Of a stretch of DNA of 64,000 nucleotides, positions 50,890 to 60,954 are shown in pieces. The notes beneath the pieces were generated by a model that worked only from the letters and a program-made list of their open reading frames with translations, was not told the DNA's origin and ran no database searches. The stretch lies in assembly GCA_013350335.1 (NCBI GenBank), contig CM023539.1, positions 18,750,223 to 18,814,222 of the forward strand, written 5' to 3'. Numbering within the stretch: the stretch's first letter is position 1; every line of letters begins with the position of its first letter. The position numbers and the translations under genes are program-made. Source of the DNA: Chimonanthus salicifolius (Eukaryota; Streptophyta; Magnoliopsida; Laurales; Calycanthaceae).

Positions 50890-51236
50890 CTTGTCGAAAA
50901 TGTAATAATTTAGGTAGTTTACTATGTTTAGGTATTATTTGGATAATACAGTATAATGGCATTTTCGTAATTAATTGGGTATTTCTTCCCTGCTATCTGA
51001 AGAACTGGTAAGATAGTTCTATGATCATCCGCATTTATTTTTATGTTCCGTGAGCTTACTTGCTACGCGTGAACCGTACTCGTGGACTTATGTTCCACGC
51101 ACGCGTAGGGTTGGCCAGTTAAGGGCCGGGCTTTAGAAGCTCGGAACTTAACTCGCGTCGTGACGTCCGCGCCCTTTGTCACTTTTAATAAAAAAAAAGT
51201 ACTCTGATTTTACGGTGAAAAGGGGCGGGCGTTACA
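50781..51236 (+). repeat. U5 end of the right arm
   Basis: The terminal 456 bp of a family LTR, joined to integrase at GTCCGACAG|GAGATGGCGG. It ends GGGCGGGCGTTACA followed by TSD GTTTT. Confidence 0.9.
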
Positions 51237-51241
51237 GTTTT

Positions 51242-51439
51242 GGGTATGGATTTGAACAATGGCAATGATGTAAATAAGTGTGAAAATGATAGACCATGGG
51301 TTCAGCCATGGTGTATGGCCGAACCCCACGGGGAATGATTTATGGTTTTAATGTATGAAGGGTTAGGTTAATGGAATGATAGCCATGGATGGCAATATGG
51401 TAATTAAGTAGAAATAATGGACCATGGGTTCGGCCATGG
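51242..51439 (+). repeat. LTR Z, second part
   Basis: This continues Z after the palindromic element and carries one palindrome near 51299. A second palindrome begins near 51427 and is split by the solo LTR. Confidence 0.8.
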
Positions 51440-54269
51440 TGTAACACCTCGGGTTTTTAGTTTATTATTTATTTAATTTTGATTATGAATTTTGGAATTA
51501 AATCTTATATGGATAAGGAATTGGGCCATGACCCAATTAGGACCCAACCAATGTTGGAATTGGTTTTACTAAGATTTAAATGGGTAGGATTAAATTAGTG
51601 GTGAATCATACCCAGGATATTATGGCCGAGTAGTGGATTTGAAATATCTAAGTAGTAGTTAAAAAAATCAAATAAAGATTATCTTGGCCGAATTTAGATA
51701 GTGATTTGCATATTATGCACATGAGAGATATGTGGGATTTTTAAATCCATAATGATATGCTAGATATTTAAAAATGGATGAAATATCTATGAATTAAATT
51801 AAAAGATTATTTGGATTATGATTAGGGTTATGCGCATAGTACTTGCTAATAAGAATTAAAGGAAGTCTTAATAAGGCAAGGGAAAGTCGGATATGGCTAA
51901 TTAATGAGGGAAAGTCGGCCATGGTTAAATAAGGAAGGTTTGACATATGTCCAGTGGTTTGATATAACTTGCTTTGATTCTTTTTACGTTGGAAAGAAGA
52001 TTTCACGAGCTACAAATTTGTAGTTTACCACTTTTTCTGATTCAGAAGTTAACAAGGTTAGAACTGTGCTACAATATAGTATACATGTAAAAAAACGGGA
52101 AACGCAAGAGGGCATGATTCTATTAAGAACATTCTAATATGGGATTAAGGAGAGCTTAATAAAAGGAGAGATCCATAAGGGTGCACGGTTTTTTACAACT
52201 CCATTACCAAGTTTTTATTCCTCCCTCTCCCCCTCTCAATTCATCATTCTCTTCCACGCCAAAGCAAGAGAAGAAAGGGCAGCAACAAGAAGGAGTTCTT
52301 GTTTGGAGAAAAACAAAGGGAAAAGAAAGAAAATTGGAAGAACAAGAAACCAAAGGGGAAAAGGTTAGTATCTTGTTTAATAATTTTATGTTTTTGGAAC
52401 AAAAAGAACCATAGGGTTCGGCCTTATGGCATGGCCGAACCCCATGCAAAGATGTGATTTAATTCTTGGGTTTTAAGATTGAAAACCATGGAGAGATTGG
52501 ATTTACTTCATGGGGGTTATGTTCTTAAATCTTGGAACATGGAAAGACATGGTGATTTCATGATAAAACCATGGGGATTTATGGTTTAGAATTATAAATT
52601 TCAATGATGAAAATCCATGGAGGAGTTTAATAATTGTTAAAGAAAAATTGGATGGACATGTGGGTCGCCTTGGTATGGCCGAACCATGATTTCTAGATGG
52701 CTAAATTATTGGATCTAAACCAATGGCTAAGATCATGAACCATAGGGTTCGGCCAAGGTGTATGGCCGAACCCCATGGGGTAGATTTTGAATGGAGATTA
52801 AAAATAGAAAACTTCTAATTAAGGAAAGGGTTTGCTAAATTGGAAAGCACCCGATTTTGGAAGGTGTTTTACTAAATTTGGAAACCTTCCATTTATGGAA
52901 GAAGTTGTTTAATTATTAAGTCTAATTAAGGAAAGAATTTAAATATGGAAAGTATTGCTAAATTTGGAAAGCAATTCAAATATGGAAAGAGTTGCTAAAT
53001 TTGGAAGAAACTATCCAAGAATGGAAGGTGGGGTTTGATCATGGAAATTAGATTAAATGAATGGATGGTTGCCATTAGTGAGGTTCGGCCAGGTGAGACT
53101 TGGTGTTGATTTATCATTATATTATAAGATAACGGGATCTCGCAAGCGGTACGCGATCGGTGATCGAATCTTGGACGGAAACGCAAGGACTTGTAAACGA
53201 TCTTAGGTAGGATTCCACCTCTTTGAAACCATGGATTATGTACTTGTTTTTATCTTATGTTTGATGAAAATGTGTTTCAAAGGATCTGATTTATTATTGA
53301 ATTTCAAACGCTACGTTTACCTTGATTTAAATGGCATGGATTAATTATGTTCAAAAGGTGATTTTACATGCTAGGTTTTATTTGTATAAAGAGCATGTAT
53401 TGGATATGTTTTCAAATGATGATTTTCAATGCTATGTTTATATTATAAAATAGTATGCGTTTCATTAGCATCTCATGCATGGCATGGGGTGAAGGATTTA
53501 TAACCGGAGGGGTCACACTCCGTCGGGGCGTCCGAAAAACCTATGTGCAACACCTTGATGTGATTTTCATCAGAAGATTTCCGGAGGGTCCACACTCAGT
53601 CGGGGCGACCGAAAGACCTATGTGGTAGGCACATTTATGTACAGGTGATGGGTGTGACTCATTGCATATTTGTCATCATTGCATGGCATGGATTTTACCT
53701 GGTTTTATATATTAGTTATAATATATGTTTTGTACTAACCATATGTTAGCCGTAACTGGAATACCTATTGGGCGTGTTGTTCTAACGCCCTACTTCTACC
53801 CTAGTTGACGATACAGGTAATCAGGGGAATGATGAGTGTAAGACGGACCAGGCATAGGAGCTTGGAAGATCTAGTTTATATGTTTTTGAAATAAATTACT
53901 CAGGAACTAGTATTTGAGTATTTGGATTCCGGAATGTAATAACTTAGATGGTTGAATGTTTTGGTTTGATGATTATGACGTACTTTGCTATCTGAATGGA
54001 TTAGAACGTGGTTCTAATATAATTCTGTATATTGATGATTATGATTCTGCAGTTGTATGATTTTATTCCGCAAGTCGGTATGCCATGTGTGAACCATTTT
54101 ATTGGACTGCGTCCATACACACATAGGGTTGGCCAGTTAAGGGTCGGACTTTGGAAGTTCGGACTTAGCTCGAGTCGTCACGTCCCACGCTCTCACTTAC
54201 TCTGTTAAAAAAAAAAAATATACACTGAATTTACGGGAACAAGCAAGTGAAAAAGGGCGGGGCGTTACA
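51440..54269 (+). mobile_element. Solo LTR (2830 bp) with TSD CATGG
   Basis: It starts TGTAACACCTCGG, ends GGGCGGGGCGTTACA, and is flanked by CATGG at 51435-51439 and 54270-54274. The donor-like GGTTAG is at 52363-52368, with palindromes near 52416 and 52747 and degraded ones near 52665 and 53084. Two U5 units lie at 53505-53640. It landed in the loop of a palindrome of LTR Z. Confidence 0.93.
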
Positions 54270-54274
54270 CATGG

Positions 54275-55125
54275 TGTATGGACGAACCCCATGGGGATTG
54301 TTTTGTGGACTTGTGGTTATCAAGGTTAAGTAATTGTTGTATGAGATTGATTAGTAAACTCAAAAAGGGACTAAAACCTAGTAAGTGAGCCATGGCCGAA
54401 CCCCACAAGTTTGGCTAATGGACTTAGACATTATGGTAAATCAAATGGGACATGGTTTTAATTGATTGATATATTATAAGGCAACGGGACCCCACAAGGT
54501 GCGTATGATCTTGAGCGGTTACAGGACGAAAGCGCAATGACACGTTAGTGGTCTTTGGTATGATTCCACCAACTGTGAGTTTTAATGCTATGTTTACAAT
54601 ACAAAATAGCATGTGTTTCATTAGCATCTCATGTATGGCATGGGGTGAAGGATAGGTAACCGGAGGGGCCACACTCCTTCCGGGTGTCCGAAAAACCTGG
54701 GATACCTTGATGTGCATTTTCATCAAGAAGAAACCGGAGGGGCCACACTCCGTCGGGACGTCCGAAAAACCTATGTGGGGTACCTTGATGTGCATTTCCA
54801 TCAAGAAGAAACCGGAGGGTCCATACTCCGTCGGGGCGTCCGAAAGACCTATGTGGGGGTACTTATATGTACTTGTGATGGGTGGGACTCATTGCATTTG
54901 ACATCATGACATGGCATGGTTTATATGGTTTTTGACATTATGATATTATTATATATGTTTTGTACTAACCATGTGTTAGCCCTAACTGGAATACCTACTG
55001 GGCGCATTATTCTAACGCCCTACTTCTACCTATTGGATGATGCAGGAAACGAGGGGAACGATGAACGCAAAAAGGACTAAGAACAGGAGCTTGGATGCTT
55101 TAGATTTTATTTTGCTTAAGATATT
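54275..55125 (+). repeat. LTR Z, third part, ending at the assembly gap
   Basis: The right arm of the split palindrome, then the ACGGGACCCCACAAGG block, three tandem U5 units (54655-54850) and the conserved TAACGCCCTACTTCTACC block near 55011. It ends at the gap before the LTR terminus. Confidence 0.8.
54655..54850. repeat. Three tandem U5 units
   Basis: Each unit contains CACACTCCGTCGGGGCGTCC or a close variant, followed by GAAAAACCTATGTG and TTGATGTGCATTT. Other LTRs in the window have two such units at the same place. Confidence 0.85.
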
Positions 55126-55225
55126 NNNNNNNNNNNNNNNNNNNNNNNNNNNNNNNNNNNNNNNNNNNNNNNNNNNNNNNNNNNNNNNNNNNNNNNNNNN
55201 NNNNNNNNNNNNNNNNNNNNNNNNN
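55126..55225. other. Assembly gap (100 N)
   Basis: Exactly 100 N, a placeholder of unknown true size. On the left is LTR Z in plus orientation; on the right is integrase of element H in minus orientation. The end of Z and of H's pol are lost here. Confidence 0.99.
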
Positions 55226-58200
55226 TTCTGCAGCTCTCAAGCACATATGTATTACCTTGGAATAAAAGACCCTATCCTGGTCGCAATTCCCATTCCGGTA
55301 CAACCTCACCGGTAGACATCTTAGCTCATATCTCCTCCACTTCTGGATCTGTCCGTTGCTCCTGTTCAATCTTGGAGACCATGTTGGACCGTATGATCAA
55401 ATTGTACATACTCCCATGGTTCTTGATATACAAGTTGAACTCTCAGATGGTGTTCAGTATATCCCATTCCTTCCTGATCAAACTGGCTACTGTCGCATGT
55501 GACATGCGGCTGAGGGCATCCGCCACTTTGTTCGCCTTGCCAGGATGATATCGGAGTGCAAAGTCATAGTCTTGTAGATATTCCATCCACCTACGCTGCC
55601 TCATGTTGAGCTCCTTCTGATCAAATAACTACTTCAAGCTCTTGTGATCTAAGAGCACCTCAAATTTCTCACCATATAGGTAGTGTCTCCAGCTTTTGAG
55701 AGCAAAGACCATTGCTGCTAGCTCCAGATCATGTGTGGGATAGTGGCGTTCATGAATCTTCAACTGTCTTGAACCATAAGCCACCACACGATGATCTTGA
55801 CTGAGAACACACCCAAGTCCCTCTCCTGAAGCATTGCATTCCACTTCATAACCCTTGCCTTTTTCCGGTAAAATCAAGATGGGAGCAGTTGTAAGTCTCT
55901 CCTTCAGCTCCTCAAATCTCCGGTTGCACACATCTGACCACTCAAATTTGACTCCTTTCTAAGTGAGTCGGGTAAGTGGAGATGCAATCTTGGAGAAGTC
56001 CATGATGAATTTCCGATAGTAACCGGCCAATCCCAGAAAGCTGCGGATCTCGGTCACATTTGTCAGTGCTTTCCATTCCCTAACTGCCGCCACCTTAGCC
56101 GTGTCCACAGCTATACCTTCTGCGGATATAATATGCCCCAAGAAGTTTACCTCAGATAGCCAGAATTCACATTTGTTGGCTTTGGCATACAGCTGGTTCT
56201 TCCTCAAGGTGTCCAAGACTATCCACAGGTGCTCTGCATGTTCCTCATGACTTTCGGAATAGACCAAGATATCATCGATAAATACAATTACAAACTGATC
56301 CAAGTAAGGACGAAAGATCCTGTTCATCAGATCCATGAACACAGCCAGTGCATTTGTAAGTCCAAATGGCATGACCACATACTCATATAGACCATATCGT
56401 GTCCTAAAAGTTGTCTTCTCTATGTCCTCCTCCCTAACCCGGATTTGATAGTATCCGGATATCAGATCAATCTTAGAGAAGTGAGTGGATCCCCTAAGTT
56501 GATCAAACAAATCATCTATCCTGGGTAGAGGGTACTTGTTCCTGACAGTCAGCAGGTTCAATTTCCTATAGTCCACACACATCCGAAGGGTACCGTCCTT
56601 CTTCTACACAAATAATACTGGGGCTCCCCATGCTGATGTGCTGTTCCGAATAAAACCCAGTCTGAGCAGTTCATCAATCTGCTTCTTCAACTCGAACATC
56701 TTAGCTGGAGCCATCCTATAATGTTGTAATGATACTGGAGCAGTTCCAGGATATAGCTTGATCTCAAAGTCGATCTCCCTCTTGGGTGGCAAGCCAGGGA
56801 GCTCTGCTGGGAATACCTCCGCGTAGTCTGTCACTACCGCCGGAAGTTCAGCCACTGGTGCCTTGTCTAATCTGATGTTGTTCAAGACAAGGTGGTTCAA
56901 TTCTTCCTACAGCCTTCTAGGGATGCCCTGTCTATCAGCATGTACCACGTAGCGCTTTCCCTCGGGTGACCAAAATATCACCCTACGAAGATGGTAATCA
57001 ATGTTGGCCTGAAACTAGCCAACCAGTCCATGCCGAAAATAACATCGTACTCAATCATATCGAGTACCAGATAGTTGAACTCGAATCTGAATTCCGCGAG
57101 TTCAGTGTTTACTGCCGTGCATATGAGTCCCAAAGATGTGTCTCCAACGGGGGATACTATGGTAAATGATGTGGACAATTTCTGTACTAATGTGCCCGTA
57201 GCAGATATGAATGCAGCAGATACAAATGAATGGGAAGTTCCAGAATCAAATAATGCAAAGGCTTAGGAACTACCAACTATGGCCATACCTTGAATCACGG
57301 AGTGATCCACCGCTGCTGGAGGAGCTAAGGTATAAAGCCGTCCAGATCCAGTAGGGTTAGGCGCCCGCCCCGCCTGATTGTAAGCCCTGGTTCCTCGTGA
57401 CTGAACTGGTCTAGCTGGAGGGCGGAAGGAACCCCTAGAGTGAGAGGGTTTGTTATTCTGCGGACATTCCCTCTTGAAGTGGCCCTGTTGGCCACACTGG
57501 TAGCATGTGTTCCCACCTCGGGGAACCTGAGTGACTGATGTTGATGGGGAGGGCTGATTGGGGCGAAAGCCCCCTGTGGACCCAGTGGAAGGTGAGGATC
57601 TGCTAAAGTTCAGGCGGAACTTCTTGTTGGGCTGAAATGTACCCCTCCCACTCTGACCTCGGCGGTTGTCAAACCGCATTATCTTGGCCATCTCATGCTC
57701 CACTATAATGGCCCTACTGACCACCTCTGCCAGTGTAGGTCCCTTGAAGATGGTCACCTTGGCTCTAATGCTCGGCCGAAGGCCCCGCTCAAACTTATAG
57801 GCCCTCCGGTACTCCGTGTCCACCATAAATAGGGCATAACAGGACAAACAAATGAACTCTTGGTAGTACTCTGCCACGGTCATGGTGCCTTGCACCAAAG
57901 ATATAAACGCCTAGATGTGGCGCTCATTCTCCTCCTCGAGGAAGTAGTGGTCTAAAAACATGGCTGAGAACTGCTCCCACGTCATTGCAGTCCTCTCTCC
58001 TTCAGGAATGAACGCCCTTTGTCGCTCTACTACCTCCCACCACTTACCGGCATCGTCTATCAGTTGTGAAGAAGCCAGCAAGATCTTGTCTTCATGACTC
58101 GAGATCTTTAGTAGGCACAAGATCTGAGTAACTTTCCTCAACCAGTTTTTTGCTCCGGCAGGCCCTTCTTTCCCTTTGAAGTAAGGGGGGCGCTGTTGCT

Positions 58201-58526
58201 AGAAATCCTTGACCATCCTCCGTTCATTTGAGTCATTGGTGGTCGCATTTCCTCTCAAGTGTTGTTTGAAGAACAGAAGTGACCACCGCTTGAACTAAGT
58301 CTTGCAACTCGGGAGGCACTACGGGGATGTTCACTCTGTTTCCCTCTTCCCCCAGATGAGGTTGTTGCACCTCTTCTTCCTAATGAGGTTGCTGTACCTC
58401 TTCCTCTTGATGAGGTGGTTGCACCTCTTCCTCCTGATGAGGTGGTTGTACCTTTTCTTCCTGATGAGGTGGTTGCACCTCTTCCTTCACCCGTGGGTTT
58501 TGGCGAGTCCTTCTCTTTGGAGCCAT
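55226..58526 (-). pseudogene. Decayed gag-pol of element H (integrase side lost in gap)
   Basis: It reads leftward from MAPKRR at 58526. There is a charged N-terminus with five 9-aa repeats, the gag domain, a CCHC knuckle (near 57490), a protease with DSGT instead of DSGA (near 57250), RT with FIDD (near 56280), RNase H (near 55830) and the start of integrase. Frames break near 58200, 57900, 57265, 56900, 56600, 55950 and 55630. By eye it is closer to the palindromic element's gag than to A's, for example [14 protein letters not shown]. Confidence 0.9.
58355..58489 (-). repeat. 27-bp tandem repeat in gag N-terminus (5 copies)
   Basis: Units start at 58355, 58382, 58409, 58436 and 58463 and encode EEEVQPPHQ-like 9-residue repeats. 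The unit at 58382 changes CAG to TAG, which is an in-frame stop. Confidence 0.9.
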
Positions 58527-59156
58527 TTCCTAAGTCATCGAAAACATTTATTGACTTAGTTCCTTCATAAATTTGGAGTTTTCATTTTTTTTGGGGAACT
58601 TTGCCAAATAAGCATACTTAGTTTTGGGGAAAACTTCCTAAGTATCAAATATTCCTTTTCAATTTTGGGGAAAAATTGCCAATTAAGCATACTTTGTTTT
58701 GGGGGAAAACTTCCTAAGTATCAAATGTTCCTCTTTCAATTTGGGGAAAAGTTGCCAAATAAGCATACTTTGTTTTGGGGAAAACGGGGAAATTTGCCTA
58801 TTTTACTATGTTTGATAAATCCATCACTATTTCTCAATTTGGGGGAAAATCTAGATGTTTGCTCATTTTTGGGGAGAATTTTCCTATGTATCAAATGTTG
58901 TTTCTCATTTTTGGGGAAGTAAGCCCTATCTTGCTATGTTTGATAAATCCAACTTATAGTGACTGTCCTTCCCTTGCTATCATTCCTTTTCGTCAATGTT
59001 GCTCTCAGATTGAATGCTTCAGTCTGAGTCTAACAAAGTAAATTAATCCGGCCCCGTCCAGCGGACTCCGAAGAGTCGGTCAGTTGCAATTCTTATCTGT
59101 CAGTGAGACATGAAACCTTCTTAATCTTACTTCGAAAGATTCATTCTTCCGATTTC
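58527..59156 (-). repeat. Leader of element H with internal repeats
   Basis: Between gag and the PBS there are three or four degenerate copies of a block containing TTTTGGGGAAAACTTCCTAA and AAGCATACTTTG (58590-58800), and two copies of ATGTTTGATAAATCCA (58809 and 58938). No ORF1 like that of element A is present. Confidence 0.75.
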
Positions 59157-59168
59157 GCTCTGATACCA
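59157..59168 (-). promoter_or_regulatory. Primer-binding site of element H
   Basis: GCTCTGATACCA is the reverse of TGGTATCAGAGC, with two bases between it and the LTR end at 59171, as in element A. Confidence 0.93.
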
Positions 59169-59170
59169 AC

Positions 59171-60954
59171 TGTAATGCCCCACCCTTTTTCACTCGCCTT
59201 GCCGAAAATCAGAGTCTATTTTTTTTTTTTTTAAATAAAGAGTGACAAAGAGCGCAGGACGTCACGACGCGAGTTAAGTCCGAGCTTCCAAAGCCCCGCC
59301 CTTAACTGGCCAACCCTACGTGTGCGTGGAACTAAGTCCACGAGAACGGTTCACACATAGACAAAGTAAGCTCGCGGAGTATAAACATAAAGCGGAGTTA
59401 TAATAGAGTCTATCCTACCAATTTTAGATAGCAAGGAATTACATCACTTAAATTACTAAAATACCTCAAAATTAGAATGTCCAAGATAAAGTCCAAATCA
59501 TAGCAAGTAATCTAAATTATTACATTCCAACGAGCTAAGTTACTCAAATTACATTTCCAAAATAAAACTTAAGTAAATAGACTAGCTTGCTCCTCCAAGC
59601 TCCTACGCTTGGCTCCCATCACGTCGTTCATTTCCTCCATTTCTTGTGTCATCATCTAAGGTGGAAGTAGGGCATTAGACAACGCGCCCAGTAGGTACTC
59701 CGAGTAGGGTCAACACATGGATTAGTGATAACAAAACACATAGGTAATAGTATAGCAAAACCATGCAATCAATGCCATGCCATGGGTGTCCTATGACATT
59801 AGTCCCACCCATCATCCATATCATCATTATACAATGTCCCTCTTGATGGAAAAACCCTCATCAAAATATCCCCATGTTTGTTTATCGGTCGCCCCGACGG
59901 AGCATGGACTTCGGTTACATTTCATCCCTCCCATGCCATGCATGAGATGCAAGTGTTAACATGCTATATAATATTACAAATCATGGCATTAAAAATCCCA
60001 TCTTAATACATATAATTTCAAACCAAAATAATTCAAGTAAAGCATTCATATACACATAATCCATGGCTTACAATGAGGTAAGAATCCTACCAAATACCAA
60101 CTAGTGTTCCTTTGCGTTTCCGTCCAACAATTCAGTCACCAATCGCGCACCGCTTGCGAGGTCCCGCTACCTTATTACGCATCAACAAATTAAACCCACG
60201 TTTTAATCATGCCTAAGTCCATTACTCATACCTTGGTGGGGTTCGGCCATACACCATGGCCGAACCTCACCCACTTGATTTCGGGTCCCATTTTAATCCT
60301 TAGATTATTTTAGTCATATGAATCTAAACCAGCCACCCTTTGCTTCATTAACCAACACATAAGGTCATCATAAAAGTCCCTAAGTCCATAACCATCCTCC
60401 ATGGGGTTCGGCCATACACCATGGCCGAACCCATGGTTCTTCATTTTTGGCCATAATTACATTTTTGTCCCACCTTTTTCCCATGGTTAATCACCTCTCA
60501 TTTACACATGTCTATACCTCTAACTGATCCATAAACATGGATCCATCAATGCCTCATTAATCATGATACAAAAATTATATACATCATACATTTTCTCAAC
60601 CTAAATCCCATTCATTTAAACACATGCATAGACCCTAACTTAGCCCGTAAATGACTCCTAAAATGGGTCATGGGGTTCGGCCATACACCATGGCCGAACC
60701 CATGATGTCTTTTCCTCATTTTTTTCTTGGATCTTTCACAACATTTAGATCCACAACAAAGTCCCTCCATGAGGGGATTCCATCATACATTTAGGTCATC
60801 AATTTTTTTTTTTATCATCATTAAGTACATTTTGAGTCCATTGAATCCACCAACATTCCCTCATCATTTTCCATCTTTTTCATCCATTAAAGTCACTAAT
60901 ACACCTCCATAGGGTTCGGCCATACACCATGGCCGAACCCATGGTTCATGGTTC
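59171..60954 (-). repeat. 5' LTR of element H, U5 side, split by LTR J
   Basis: It begins TGTAATGCCCCACCC next to the PBS. It contains a single reduced U5 unit (near 59880), the GTCCCGCTACCTTATTA block and palindromes near 60237, 60403, 60671 and 60918. Its U3 should lie beyond the window. Confidence 0.88.

Larger units (their letters stand above)
42658..51236. mobile_element. Palindromic retroelement: two inverted gag-pol-U5 arms, TSD GTTTT
   Basis: The left arm (42658-46819, minus) and right arm (47085-51236, plus) are near-identical inverted copies around a 265-bp unpaired centre. Each arm carries gag, protease, RT, RNase H, a truncated integrase and the last 456-466 bp of an LTR. Both outer ends are U5 ends (TGTAACGCC... 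/ ...GGCGTTACA). GTTTT flanks it on both sides (42653-42657 and 51237-51241), so the whole palindrome integrated once. It has no U3, PBS or promoter of its own. Confidence 0.93.

Noticed and set aside
42658..51236. Foldback or TIR DNA transposon
   Set aside because: The arms encode gag-pol and end in family LTR U5 sequence, and the TSD is 5 bp, so it is a product of reverse transcription and retroelement integrase rather than a TIR transposase.
55037..55315. Reading frame crossing the N gap
   Set aside because: It only exists because unknown bases are read as unknown codons.
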